A DNA stretch of 64,000 nucleotides from Linanthus parryae (lineage: Eukaryota > Streptophyta > Magnoliopsida > Ericales > Polemoniaceae), in NCBI GenBank assembly GCA_023055425.1, contig JALGPY010000002.1, forward strand, positions 47,391,321 through 47,455,320, read 5' to 3'. Numbering within the stretch: the stretch's first letter is position 1; each line of letters starts with the position of its first letter. This document shows positions 12,228-24,462 of this stretch, in pieces. The notes beneath the pieces are model-generated. The model did not search any database. It was not told the DNA's origin and saw nothing but the letters and a program-made list of their open reading frames with translations. Position numbers and translations under genes: made by a program.

Positions 12228-12304
<77 letters not shown>
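12228..12304. repeat. (GA)n microsatellite
   Basis: About 38 near-perfect GA units inside the Stowaway-ended element, with further GA-rich runs upstream from 12093. Such tracts are common in plant 5' UTRs. Confidence 0.95.
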
Positions 12305-12305
<1 letters not shown>

Positions 12306-12393
12306 CTAACGGTGAGACACCGCCGACGCTGCCTCCATCTTTGTCTCTCTTCATCTCTCTTCTTCTTCCGCAGATCTAAGGCAATCGGAGGCC

Positions 12394-12511
12394 ATGGCGA
12401 GCGGCGGCCCGGCGGATCTGGTAAGTACTCTCTGTCTCTGTCTCTCTTCATCTCTCTCCTCTTTTGCTAATTCTCTTTCCCTCTCTTTTCTTCTACCCAC
12501 AGATTGGGTAA
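12394..12511 (+). pseudogene. Possible captured first exon and intron fragment
   Basis: ATGGCGAGCGGCGGCCCG starts a nine-codon exon (12394-12420) followed by a strong donor GTAAGT at 12421 and a pyrimidine-rich stretch ending CCCACAG at 12502. The downstream exon would stop after two codons (TAA 12509-12511). This looks like the 5' leader, start and first intron of a host gene taken up by the Stowaway-ended element and no longer coding. The parent gene is not recognised. Confidence 0.4.
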
Positions 12512-13594
12512 GGGTTCAGCGGAGGCAGCTTAATGAACGGTGAAGTCTACGCCGGTGGTGAGGGTTTGACGGATCTGTTGTGAAATTATCATTCCAGAAG
12601 AGTATAAAGTGCATATCGTCTTCTCATATTCATATGTTCTTCTTCGTCTTCTTCATATGCTCTTCATCTTTTATGTGGTTGAATGAGGCAGATCCATATG
12701 CTGCTGATTTTGATTTTGATTTTGTGGTTGAATCATCATCTGCTCTTCATACGTTCTTCTTCTTCTTCTTCCTTCTCATATATTCTTACAAATCTAATTA
12801 TGTGTAAAAGGCCTTGCTTTGGTTTTTTATGTTTCTGTTGTGAGTTTGGGTTCAAGATTTGTGTTTTGTTCAATCTTGTATTCAAGAACAATTCTGGTGA
12901 AAGATTGTGCTTAATTCAGGGAGCATTTTAGAAAGAGGGTAGACTTAGAGGGGCAAAATAGACTTTTCACGTGATTTTTAATAAAGCAACTTCAATTTTT
13001 TTTAAAGTAACGTGTGGGACGGAAGGAGTACTACTTTGTAACCAATGATTAAGATTGAGTGCAATTTTAATCCAATTTGATTAAATGGTATTTTTAATTT
13101 AATTTCATTTATTATGATACCAAATTTAATCTGAAAAATTTGCAGATTAAAAACGGATTAATATTGCTTTTTTTTTTTAATTTTATTTTTTTTTTTATTT
13201 TTTTGAGAAGAGATTAATATTGCTTTTAAATGAACCAGCAAATACATTTCATGTCAGCTCCTCTAATAAACCCACGGAAGGTGTCATAACATAATACAAA
13301 TTGTATTCGTACAAAAATCTAAATAATCCAATACTAAAATCAATGACATCTCTTCTAATTACCAATCAAACAACTTAATTTATCAAGTAGTGAGCTCTGG
13401 ATATGTTATGTGAGACCACGATGGGAGCTTTGTGAGGACTAGGTACACTCAAGTTCAGCATCTGGACTGATCATGGCACATAAAGAAAAACATAGCAGAA
13501 AGCTTGAGATGGTTCAAGAATATCTCCGCTGCACCAGTGATGGCAGAGATGAATTCCATAGAGTTATCTCTGTTGATGAAGAGCGAGAAAGCCT

Positions 13595-13771
13595 CGAACA
13601 ATGTGATCGGTTGATATCTAGACGAGCTGAGGGAACTTCTGGGAACTCGAAATGGTGGAAGGCTGATGAACGTTTGTCTGTCGGCTAATGAGTCAACTCA
13701 CATATTGGCTAAATGGGGTTTGACCAAAATGATCTTACATGACCCACCTGTTTGTATTACTCAACAACTGC
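13595..13771 (+). pseudogene. LINE RNase H C-terminal fragment
   Basis: Frame-broken sequence reads YLDELRELLG and then NESTHILAKWGL, the typical end of the plant LINE-type RNase H fold (N..AH.LAKWA). An adjacent forward frame at 13473-13688 is in another phase and overlaps it, showing decay. No RT is nearby. Confidence 0.5.
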
Positions 13772-13781
13772 CCCGTGATAG

Positions 13782-14319
13782 TAGGGATGCAAGTTCAAAC
13801 TGGAAAAACCGCAATCCGAGCCGAACAAGGCGGTTTGGTTCGGTTCGGTTTGCTTTGGAAGCTTTTATGGTTCGGTCGAGGTTTGCAAAAATTTTAAAAC
13901 GTATAATTACGGTTCAGCCAAGGTTTGCAAAAATCCAAGCCGTATAAACCGAACCGAACCGTTTATGTAGCATATTAGGCTATACGACTGTCACACTTGA
14001 TAACTTCTAGACATAAATCATATACACTATGTACTGAAAATGATGTAGTGTTTGCTATTTTATTTTAAAATTGCTTGACATTAAAATAAAATAGCAAATA
14101 TCTAATTGCTGAATAAATGATTAAGAAATTTCAAGTGAAATAATGTATTCCTAGAAACTGCAGATTAAAACCGAACCAAATCGGTCCTTCCAGCTCGGTT
14201 CGGTTTGGTTTGCAGCCATGAACGGTCGGGATTAGGTTTAGGTTTTGTCCAAACCGTTACATGTGGTTCGGTTTGGATGGGTGCCGAAACCGGACCAAAC
14301 CGCACCGTTGTCATCCCTA
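13782..14319. mobile_element. hAT non-autonomous element with CGGTTTGGTT subterminal repeats
   Basis: Begins TAGGGATG and ends CATCCCTA, with 8-bp duplication CGTGATAG (13774-13781) / CATGATAG (14320-14327), one mismatch. Both ends carry clusters of CGGTTCGGTTTGG and its complement, and the centre is A/T rich. It has no transposase. The imperfect duplication suggests it is not recent. Confidence 0.9.
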
Positions 14320-14455
14320 CATGATAGCAATGAATTATGCTCATAGATGAGCTTGGAAAGAGATCTAATTTGCTACATTGTATAGGGTCTATTTGTTTCT
14401 TCTATTTATTTGTGCGTGCTTTTATGGATTGTACTGCGGGTCAGGTGTAGCCACC

Positions 14456-15031
14456 TGTAGATAGTGCTTTCTAGACAGGCAGATCTTAGCCACGTGGCGA
14501 CCATCCAGCACACCTAGCTGTGCTGCACACACGCTGGATCACCAGCAGCGTTGATCCACGTGGGGGCTGCGAGACAGGGCCCTCGCATACCACCACACGG
14601 GACTTGTAGGGACTTAGTGGTTTGGAGGCTAGAGTAAGTCCTGTCGCGCGCGAGCGACAACCAAGCCCGCGCGCGACCTTAGTAACTGCTTTGAGAGATT
14701 TATGGCACGAGCTCCATGAACCCGGTCAACCCGGTCAACCTCGTATACGCGGACGAACGTGCCGTTGTGGTTAAGCTAATTAAGCCGCCATTAATGGGCG
14801 CATTAACCCACTACAACGGTCACATTCTAAGTTATATATAGGATCGTTAACCCTTCCATACAGGGGCGAATCACCTGAGATACGCGGAAGCTCTGCCAAA
14901 ATCCTGTCTCTCTCTCATACAGTGCTATTGTCTTACTCTCTCCCTACACACAACCTTACTCTTCCTGTGTTCTTTCTATCCCCTACTCTTGGTGTATATT
15001 GAATTCTCTCTGCAGGATTCTCTCGTACACA
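14456..15031 (+). repeat. 5' LTR of the Tat element
   Basis: TG..CA ends (TGTAGATAGTGC .. CTCGTACACA), 576 bp. A TATATATA box at about 14832-14840 is the likely promoter. It differs from the 3' LTR at scattered bases and lacks one of two ~33-bp CGTAACGG..CGGA-type units present there (39768-39833). Confidence 0.95.
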
Positions 15032-15047
15032 TTTGGTGAACCCGACG
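15032..15047 (+). promoter_or_regulatory. Primer-binding site of the Tat element
   Basis: TTTGGTGAACCCGACG directly follows the LTR; TGGTGAACCC.. pairs with a tRNA 3' end in CCA. The truncated Tat copy at 52-55 kb has the same sequence, reversed, next to its LTR. Confidence 0.8.
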
Positions 15048-15071
15048 TGAATCTTACCATTGCAAGCAACC

Positions 15072-17513
15072 ATGTCTCATGAAGATGATGTCAGTAACAG
15101 ATCGCCCTCCACGTAGACCACCTCGGGAGAGGAGACCCGTCATGCTTCCGCGGCCGCCGGAGAGACTCCGACGTTGGAGGCTCTGAACGCTACTATTCAG
15201 AATCAGGGAAAGGCTCTTCAGGCTCAATCCGCACAGATGGAGCGGATAATGGCCATTCTGGGAACCCTTTCCCCGAATCCTACATCAGGCACTGCCGTTT
15301 CTCAGGAAGGAGGAGTTTCCACCGCGCAGGGGACTGGAGTGATACCCGTGCCATCTAATCCTAATCTGCAAACCCCACCGGCAACGGTGCAGCTGCCCTC
15401 GGTCCAGGGACAAACAGCCCAAATACCGCCTTTTACCGCACGTGTTCCTCAACCACCAACTGTGGCACCCGACCTGTCCTCACAATATCCCTTGTCTTCC
15501 CCGCCGGCACTGTTGGGTAACGTGAATTCACAGTACGCTCCCAGCCCGACTGCGGCATATGTGTCGCCTCCGACTGCAACAACCCTTCCTCCTGCTGCTG
15601 AGGGGAGTGCACCGGAGTGTATGACATCGCTGCGGCGGCGCATGGAGACCTTCTTGGCCAATCAACCGTTCGCTGACACCATCATTAAAAAGGTCGACAA
15701 TGATCCGCCCATCCCACGAGAAATTTATCTCATGCCTAATCCCGCAGGGTACAAAGCTCCTAAGTGGGACAAGTTTGAAGATGTCAACGGGAATGCTCAC
15801 GAGCACGTCATGCGTTTCATCGATGTGATGGGACCATATGGAGCCGATCCCAAGCTACTGATGCGCGAGTTCCCTAAATCTTTGGGAAATGTGGCCTACA
15901 AGTGGTACATAACGTTGGAGGCCGGATCCTTGAAGACTTGGGATGACATGGTTCAGAAGTTTTATACCAAATTCTTCCAGGTGGAAGAAAAGGTGACAAT
16001 GATTCATCTCTCCCGCATGTACCAGAAACGCGAGGAGGATGGAGTGACATTCATCAAGAAATTCAGAGCCAAGTCCTTGGAATGCAGAGATGAAGTGCTT
16101 GAGGGCAGGCTCGTAGAAATCTGTCTGCAAGGTATGCGAAACGAGTACAAAGGTATGCTTATCAACCTACAAACTCCTACCTTTTCAAAATTGATGGAGT
16201 GCACGAAAAACATAGAGCCAATAGTGGAGAGACAGAAGAAGAAGCATGTCCCTGAACGATCTCCGAGTGGAACTACTTTTAAAATTGGAAGGTTCAGCTA
16301 CAAGAGGGGGCGCGAAGCTGAGGTTAATACAGTCTCACCACAAAAGCAGCCCAGGGTTACAAATTTGGATGCGCCACCTCTACCATGCTCGGTAGAGGAA
16401 GCGACTGACTTGTGTAAGCAGTGGCGTAAAGACGGTATCTTACCGCCGCTCGAAAGGATACCTTCCAAGGAGATGATGAGGGACCCAAAGTGGTGCGAAT
16501 GCCACGGAAAGATCATGCACCCCACGGCTGATTGCAAGAAGCTCAGAAACATGGTGAGCCGGAAAGTGAAAGATGGCGAGTTGATTGTCAGCGATCAGCG
16601 GCAGGATGTGCGAAACAATCCACTGCCTGCCCATGTGGAGCAAGAGCCAAAAGGCAAAGAGGTTTCCATGATCGCGATTATGGACCTCGAAGAGATTGCG
16701 GAAGATGGTCTTCCCATCATTGCCGAAGTCCACAATGAGGAGGACTACAGTATAGACACGGAGGACGAACGTGACGATCGGATGAAGGGGTCGCACAGGT
16801 TCAGCAAGTTCTTCGATGAAATGATGTTTTCGGAGAAGTGCCGGAAAGAAATGACAAAAGCGATTCTAAGGATAGCAGAGGATTACGAAGAAGACATCGT
16901 GGTTTCCAATGGGAAATTCATCAGAGCATCTCGTTCCACAGAAAAGGTCATGACCTTCTCCGCAAGCGACAAGAGGACATATGCAAGCCACCAGAAGCCT
17001 TTGTATGTAACGGCAGTAATCAATGGTGTCGATTTCAAAAGGGCGTTCGTCGACGGAGGAGCGGCAATTAACGTAGTCTCGCTCAACACTCTAAAGTTGG
17101 CGGGAATCCCTGAGCAGAAAATTGTCAGACGTCCATCCCCGCTGATGGGATTTGGAAGCGATTCCAGGATGACGATAGGATGGATCCGTCTGGGCGTCCA
17201 AATAGGCAAAATTAAATGTTCAGCGAAATTCTACGTCATTGATGCGAACACTACGTATCATATGATCATAGGGCGGGCTTGGATCCATCGCTTCGATGCA
17301 GTCCCCTCGACAGCTCACCAGGTGATGAAGGCTATTTGGAACGACAGAATAGTGGAGATACCAGCTTGGGTAAACCCTTTCAATCTGGATGAGGCGCACC
17401 TCACCGAAGAGTGTGGTTCACCGAAATGGCAGACGAACAAACGCCAGGGCCGTTTAATCCGACTCCTTTGCCTCGATGGGAGGACATCAAGGATCAATCA
17501 CCCGAAGGAGTGA
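15072..17513 (+). pseudogene. Tat gag-protease ORF, with an early stop
   Basis: Structural capsid protein plus aspartic protease. The natural start is probably ATG 15072 (MSHEDD; the second Tat copy also starts MSHD), but TAG at 15114 stops that frame after 14 codons; from there it is open to TGA 17511. The N-terminal part has a coiled region (QAQSAQMERIMAIL) and a proline-rich linker. The gag core with LMREFPKSLG and WDDMVQKFYTKFF lies at about 15.8-16.1 kb, a zinc-knuckle-like C.CHG..H...DC at about 16.5 kb, and the protease with FVDGGAAINVVS at about 17045-17080. The last codons overlap the pol frame, which is in another phase. Confidence 0.9.
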
Positions 17514-20500
17514 TGGTGACAAGGGAGGAGGCCAAGGAAAAGTCGCCCGCGCAAGAAGAGGCACCACAAATTGCCTATCAAAGAAAGAATGTGTACACCC
17601 TGAAAAGTATAGCAAAACATGATCCCGCGGGCAAAGAGATAGAAAGCTTCTACGCTAACGGGAAGAAATGCTACCGCATATGAAGGTGTGCGGGGAAACC
17701 CCCACGCGAGCATGGGGATATCCCTGAGCAAATCAATCAAATCGAGCATGTCATGGAATTAAACAAGCCAACACCAGACGCTTCAGAGGATAAGCTAAAA
17801 GAGGCGCCTGAGTGCATGGAGGACAAGCCCAAACCGCAGAAGCAGGAGCTGAAGGAGGTATTCCTAAGCCCAAGCGAAGAAAAGAAGAGACCCGTCTTTC
17901 TGAGTGCAGATCTCACGAGCGAGGAGGAAGAAAGACTGCTGCAGCTACTGACTGAGTACAAAGATGTGTTTGCATGGGAATACGATGAGATTCCTGGCCT
18001 GGACGCGAGCATCACCATGCATAGGTTAGATGTAATCCCAGGATCTAAGCCGGTAAAGCAGAGCACAAGGAGCTTCAGGCCAGAGATAAACGTGAAAATC
18101 AAGCAAGAAATTGTCAAGCTGCTAACTGCCAGATTCATCGAGCCCAATCACCATCCCACATGGTTGGCTAATATTGTGCCCGTGGTAAAGAAGAATGGAC
18201 AGCTTCGCATCTGTTTAGACTTCAGGGATCTCAACCGCTTTTGCCCTAAGGATGATTTTCCGCTGCCCAACATCGATCTGCTCATTGATTCGACTGCAGG
18301 TCATCGTATGTTCAGCTTTATGGATGGCTTCAGTGGGTAAAATCAGATCAAAATGGACCCTGAAGACGCACGGAAAACCACATTCATCACGCCAGTGGGA
18401 TTCTTCAATTACACGGTTATGCCTTTCGGACTTAAGAACGCAGGTGCGACTTATCAGCGAGCCATGATGGCTCTGTTCCATGACATGATGCACAAAGAAG
18501 TGGAATTTTATGTTGATGACTTGGTTGTCAAGTCCAAGGAAGAAGCAGACCACTTGAGGGACCTGCGGAAAGTATTCGAAAGATGCAGAAGCTTCCAGCT
18601 AAAGATGAACCCCATGAAGTGCGCATTCGGAGTGACCTCTGGGAAGTTCTTGGGATGTGTAATACATCGCCAGGGCATCGAGCCTGATCCCGCAAAAGTA
18701 TCAACCATCACTAGCATGACGGCGCCGCCCAATCAGAGTGCTCTGAAAACATTCTTGGGGAAGTTATCTTACCTGCGAAGGTTCATCCCTGCGATCGGAG
18801 AAATAACCTTCTGCTTTAGCGATCTCCTCAAGAAGAATGCTGTATACAACTGGACCACAGAACATGAAGCCGTGTTCGGGAGGCTAAAGGACTTGCTGAC
18901 ATCACAAAGGGTAATGATCGCACCACAGCTCGGATCGCCGCTTCTGCTTTACCTAACATCAACAAAGAGGTCTATAGGGGCATTTTTGGCTCAAGAATAT
19001 GAAGGGCAAGAAAGGCCGATTTACTACATCTCTCGCATAGTGCAACCAGCCGAATCAAGGTACACAGATATTGAGCGTCATTGCCTTGCTCTATTCTTTG
19101 TAATAGAAAAGTTGAAGCACTACTTCGCCTCACACAAAGTGGTAGTGGTTACAAAGAGTGACCCCATACGGTACCTCTTGACTCACACTTCTCCTGGCGG
19201 AAGACTGGAAAAAAGGTATATGACCATTTCTCAATACGACATCACGTGCGTTCGACCGCGGGCAATCAAATCGCAAGCGGTGGCAGATTTACTAGCACAG
19301 TTCCCTGACAATAGCCACGAGCCCATGATCGAGGAAGAACTAGAGGGACCCGAGATCTACGCAGTTAAGTTGCCTTACTGGACGCTTCATTTTGATGGAT
19401 CGTCAAAAAGGAAAGGTGGAGGAATTGGAATAGTTCTGACCAAACCTGATGGAGAGGTCATACAAATTTCCACAAAACTCGATTTCGTAGTCACCAACAA
19501 CGAAGCAGAGTATGAAGCTCTCATTGCAGGTATCCGCGCAGCCAGAGCACTGGAAGTAAGCAATTTGACGGTTATGGGGGATTCCAAGCTAATTGTCAAA
19601 CAAGCTTCAGGCGAGTATGGACTGAAAGAAGTGAGTCTATTGCCCTATCGGACTTTGGTACACAAGCTGGTGCAACAATTCTGCGATGTCAGGTACGAGC
19701 ATAAACCTAGAGCAGATAATCGGCATGCTGATGCTTTGGCCACTCTGGGATCCAAGGTTAGTGCGGATAAGTGCCACGCGAGAATATTGATTGAAGTACG
19801 AGTATCATCGGCGTTGACAGAGGACGCATGCGAGGACGAATGCATGGACGATGCAGACTGGAGGAAGCCAATATTACACGCCATCGCAGAGGGGACGAGT
19901 AAAGAAAACTGGGCATCCACTAAGGGATACTGTATACATGACAACACTCTCTACTACAAAGGCCCAGGAGGAATACTCATGCGATGTGTCTCGCAGCAGG
20001 AGGGACAAGCACTTTTAGAAAAGATTCACCAGCATACTTGTGGGGAAAGTGAGGTGTCAATCTATCGGAAGGCCCAAAGGTATGGGATTCACTGGCCGGA
20101 CATGTCAACGGCTGCGGCGACAATTCAAGGTAGCTGCGAAAGTTGCGCATTGATCAGGGATTCTTTAACAATTGCTCTGGTTGATGATGATGCGGATTGG
20201 AGGAAGCCGCTCTTCGATTTCCTCACGGCAGGAATCGAGCCTGAATCAAGAAAAGAAGCTGAGAAACTGAAAAGGAAAGCAGCCCGGTACGTGGTGCAAG
20301 AAAACATACTCTGGCGAAGGGGTCACGAGGGTAACCTACTTCGATGCCTAGACAGTAAGGAAGCACAAGAGGTGATGGACCTCTCTCACCAAGTGGAGCA
20401 TCAGGGAGGTGCGAAACTATGCAGACAGCTTCTCACAGTTGGTTACTTCTGGCCCACCATGGAGGCAGATTGCCGCGCTAAAGTGAGAAGATGCCAGGAG

Positions 20501-21421
20501 TGTCAATTCAAAGGCAGCCTCGTACATGCCCCTGCTATAGATCTACATGCGTTGGGGACACCATGGCCATTCCACACTTGGGCTCTGGATTTTTTCGGCC
20601 CTATTCGACCAGCCTCGCATGGGAACCAGTTTATCCTCACCGCGACCGAGCTGTTCACCAAGTGGGTAGAGGCAATATCGTTGAAGACAGCGAATGCGCT
20701 TGCTGTAGTCCATTTCATCCAAGAGAACATCATATACATGTTCGGGATTCATAACACAATTCTCTCGGATAATGGTTCCCCCTTCGTCAATCGCCAAGTA
20801 GCCGCAAAGCTAGTGGAGTACAACATAAGGCAGATATGTTCTACTCCTTATTATACAAAAGGGAATGGTCAAGCGGAAGCGACCAACAAGACACTACTAA
20901 GAATCTTGAGCAAGATGGTCGCAGACGATTACAAGAAATGGGCCGACTCTTTGAACTTAGCACTGTGGGCATATCTAACTTCGCCGAGGACCCCTACAGG
21001 AGTCTCCCCGTTCCTCTTGTGCTATGGAGCTGAAGCTGTTGTACCCGCGGAGGTAAAAATCAACTCCGCGAGACTGGACTTTCACGCATTATATGACAAT
21101 CAGAGCGATCATGACTTGATTCTATTGTAAGAAAAGCGAGAGCAAGCCAAGCGGACTAATAAACAATATAAGGAGAGGATCGCCCGCGCGTACAACAAAA
21201 CAGTCCAACATCGAGACTTCGCGGTTGGGGACCTGGTTTTGCGCGCTTCAGATCACTGCATGCGGGAGGCGGCTCACCCAAAGTTCGCAGCCAAATGGGA
21301 AGGACCATTCGAAGTCAAAGAAGTCTTTGACAGTGGTTACTGCAATATACAGAGGCTACATGGGACGGCTACAACCCCAAGCTCAGTCAACATGCGCTGG
21401 ATTAAGAAGTATTATCCTTAA
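17411..21421 (+). pseudogene. Tat pol: RT, RNase H, archaeal-type RNase H, integrase
   Basis: One reading phase runs from 17411 to TAA 21419, broken by TGA 17681, TAA 18338 and TAA 21128. RT: RICLDFRDLNRFCPKDDF near 18.2 kb and YVDD at 18509-18520. The gypsy-type RNase H (LLLYLTSTKRSIGAFL, about 18.95-19.15 kb) lacks the first catalytic Asp, as is usual in this lineage. The archaeal-type RNase H at 19.38-19.76 kb keeps LHFDGSS, NNEAEYEAL, MGDSKLIVKQ and RHADALA. Integrase has RRCQECQ and DDE residues in LDFFGPI, LSDNGSPF and GQAEATNK (20.58-20.88 kb). The stop at 18338 falls inside RT, so no active RT can be made. Phase differs from gag-protease. Confidence 0.93.
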
Positions 21422-21492
21422 CTCCCCTCTTTACATGCATCAAATTACAATGCTTATTTACGCCTAGTATTGTGATAAACTCATGAGTCATT

Positions 21493-21601
21493 CCTTCCAT
21501 ATGAGGGATTTGTAACCTAGCCTCTCCCATATGAGGGACTTGTAATTTTGCCTCTCCCATATGAGGGTGTTTATAATAAAAGACTTCTCCCATACGGGAA
21601 G
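21493..21601 (+). repeat. Short tandem repeat CTCCCATATGAGGG
   Basis: Three to four units of about 33 bp built on the partly palindromic CTCCCATATGAGGGA, just behind pol in the Tat element. Confidence 0.8.
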
Positions 21602-21661
21602 AATTTTATGATTTTGGCTGTCTTTTATCGCTTCATTTACTTCTCTGTTTCTTAACAATAG

Positions 21662-21980
21662 AGCCTATCTGCCGAGATAGCAGCACTAATAAAAAGCGAT
21701 CTTAATTGATCCAAAGCCTATCTGGTGAGATAGCAGCACTAATCAAATATGATCTTAATTGATCCGAAGCCTATCTGCCGAGATCGCAGCAATACTTAAA
21801 TCTGATCTTAAGTGATCCTCAAGCGTATCTGCCGAGATAGCAGCACTATGCAAATGCGACCTAAAGTGATCCTAAAGCCTATCTGCCAGGATAGCAGCGA
21901 TATACTATGCGATCTCAAACGATCTAAAAAATTATATGCTAAGATAGCAGCTCTAACGTATGATCTTTATGATCTGCGAA
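21662..21980 (+). repeat. Six-unit 53-bp tandem repeat behind Tat pol
   Basis: Units start at about 21662, 21714, 21768, 21821, 21875 and 21929. Each has AGCCTATCTGCCGAGATAGC followed by an A/T spacer and a GATCTTAA-TGATCC segment. Divergence grows toward the last unit. ATCTGCCGAGAT is itself partly palindromic. Tandem repeats in this position are known in Tat/Ogre elements and can seed satellites. Confidence 0.9.
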
Positions 21981-23165
21981 TCTATCTTTATGCAGGCAAA
22001 TATCCAAATGCAAAAGGCGAAAGAAACATAACTTGTTTTATAGCCAACGCGCACGAGATATTACAAACCGTTCTATCGAACGAAGAACAGCAAATACTCA
22101 AAAAGTGTTTTTCATTAAGAGTCAAAATGACTTACAATCTATCTGTCTAGATAGCAGCTTACAAGTGAAAGCTAATGGTAAGGTAAATCTTACTATAAAA
22201 CGAACGGCCTACAAACGCTACATAAGCTATGCGACACCATCTTCAAGCTCCCGGATCTGCACAAGGCTTCTGACTGGTCTTCACCCCAAGAGATATGCCA
22301 GATGAACTACCTATTCAGGCGGATGCGGCGGTGAAGAACAGGCAGGCAGCAACTCCGGGGACAGGAAGCTCCTTGTCCACGGAGACGAGCACAATGGCTG
22401 GCCACCCCTAGTTCAAGAACGTGGTGGCAAATAGTTCTCCTCCGGGAAAGCTAGAGGAGAAGAACCCATTCATTACGAGTTGGTAAAAAGGTCAGTACAA
22501 CACTGCACCTCGCCGGAAGGCGGCCGGAAATACGACCTGCAAACATAATAGACGAAGAAAAATCTTCGAACAAGCATGAGGTATTATGTGCATCTTCTTT
22601 ACGATGATTATAAAGATCAATAAGCTTCGTAAAGAAGATCTTGGAAGCTATTTCTATGGCACAAAACACAAACTCAGGTTTTATAACTTGAAATTGCCAT
22701 GAATCAACAAAAGACAAGCGTTGAAGCCAGCAGTCGTAAGGACTCATGGCAAGCCACATTTTGGGATGAAGAACCCAAGCAACAAGAGGTAGGGTTTATA
22801 TAGAACCTACGGAGACCTTTCAGTTCCCTAGCTGAGTTAGCAAAGCTTGGAAAAGGGGTAAGAATCAATCACTTACGTCTTGAAAGAGGTAACATTCAAT
22901 TACCCTACTAAAGGCTACGACGATTCGGTGGCGTACCTTAATTAATGACGGAAGGTCATAATACGGATGGGCTTCCCAGGGAAAGTGTGCTTATCTGATA
23001 AGCAGTTAGCGCGAAAATCAAGGCGGATATGTCACCAGGTGACGTCAAAATTGATACGCATAACATATTTGAGCAAATCCGGGGAAGGGCAAAACGGGCA
23101 TTCAAGTCTTGAATAAAAAAAAAGAAAAAAAAGGGGGAGAAACCCTAGCAACATTACAATAATGT
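21981..23165. other. Tat 3' region, non-coding
   Basis: Two further diverged ATCTGTCTAGATAGCAGC-like units occur near 22140. No gene is supported; the small forward frames have no recognisable motif. Confidence 0.5.
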
Positions 23166-23175
23166 TTTTCTTGTT

Positions 23176-24457
23176 TCAAAACAAATTTTTGATCAGGGGT
23201 TCATCAGGAGAAAACATAGCTGATGTATCTCTCACTTGGTCCACCTCTCGCTTCAGCTGTTCGTACTTGGCGCTCATCTCATGGAAGAGTTTGACAGCCT
23301 CTTCATCCTTCTGCCTTTTCTCCTCTACCTTCCGCCCTTCAGCTGCGAGATTATGGAATCCGCTCTTCGAATTCACAGCTGCGCGAATCTGGGTGACTCT
23401 GTTGACAAGATACCCGAAGCCCAACTTGCCTTGAACTTTGGCTTTTTAGGCCTTGGCACATGCTGAAGAGAAGCTGCGCACTCTGAGGAGAAATGGTCGC
23501 AAGGGTGGCCGCAGACAGCTGCTCCAAAATCCAGATGGCTTCGGTCAAGAACAGTCTTCTGTTAAAAGGCTCTATCTCTAGAGACCTCGCAAACGACCGA
23601 GGATAGGAGAGACGCATCCGAACTAGCCAGTCCACATCAGCTTGCTTCAATCCTAACAATGTTGGTTTCAGTTTAGAGCATGAAACTTATAAATGGGATA
23701 TAAAATGCGAAGATGGTAACATACCAGTTCCTTCAAGGATCTCACGCAAAGAAGGAATGCGCATTGCTGGAAGGGCTGAAGTCTGTCCTCGCTCCATTGC
23801 TCGTCTATCAGCTGCGAGCTCTAGCTCCTCATTGTTGGCAGGAAGGGTATAGGCCGCAACAGGTGCGATTGCATCTCCCACTTGCGAGCTCCAAAAACTC
23901 CACGCTTAGGGAACCTCTGGAGGCTCTATCTCTGCTGGAGGAATGGCAATAGTAGAAGCTACTGCTCGACCAGGAACTCCTTCGGGAGCGAGGGGCTCGT
24001 GAGGCTCGGGAGCACTCATTTTAAGACTCACACTCGCATGTGATGCTATGTCTTCCACGACCTGCTCATGAACCTCAGCCTCAGCAGCATCTGTCTCCAT
24101 TTCCTCAGCTGCAACATTAGTATCTTCTTCCATCAGCACGGTGTCCGCTTCGATGTCATCAGAAACTTCAATGACATCCTCCAAGGGCTCTCCTGCATAA
24201 TTGGCAGCTGCGACAGGCTTCTCGACATGAGAGCTACGCTTTGGAACATAAGACGCAGGGGGTTGGCTTCTCTGTTCCGGCATGACCTCCTCAGCATCGC
24301 CTGCGATACAAGACGGAAAATGTGAGGTATCTTGTATCACACAATGTTTTATTATTTTAATAAACCAAGAGCAAGCACCTCCACGCGTAGGTGGGATTGT
24401 AGCATCTTCATCATATGCTAAAGACGCGACACCATATCCTATTAATGTATCTTCGTT
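23176..24457 (-). pseudogene. C-terminal part of the antisense PMD gene (left of Athila)
   Basis: Minus-strand frames 24475-23906, 23881-23687, 23659-23351 and 23424-23176 line up as consecutive pieces, probably exons or frame-shifted parts. They give an acidic, Ala/Glu/Pro-rich linker (EADTVLMEEDTNVAAEEMET), then SLREILEGTGM, then a helical segment (WLVRMRLSYPRSFARSLEIE) and a basic coiled coil ending REVDQVRDTSAM. Overall layout (PMD domain, linker, coiled tail) fits PMD-type ORFs of plant transposons. The gene continues at 35724 beyond the Athila insertion. Confidence 0.6.
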
Positions 24458-24462
24458 AGCAC

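Larger units (their letters stand above)
11846..13028. mobile_element. Large Stowaway-ended (Tc1/mariner) element with captured-looking interior
   Basis: The left end CTCCCTCCGTCCCAC and the reversed right end CTCCTTCCGTCCCAC are the classical Stowaway termini, each followed outside by TA (11844-11845, 13029-13030). At 1183 bp it is several times longer than ordinary Stowaway MITEs. The interior holds a pyrimidine/GA-rich leader, a (GA)n tract, an ATG with splice-like borders and CTT-rich sequence, all unlike MITE filler. No transposase is visible. Confidence 0.8.

Noticed and set aside
12079..12451. Reverse-strand ORFs of Ser-Leu repeats
   Set aside because: Translation of the (GA)n/(CT)n microsatellite; no gene.
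15433..16796. Reverse-strand ORFs opposite Tat gag
   Set aside because: Shadows of the gag-protease frame.
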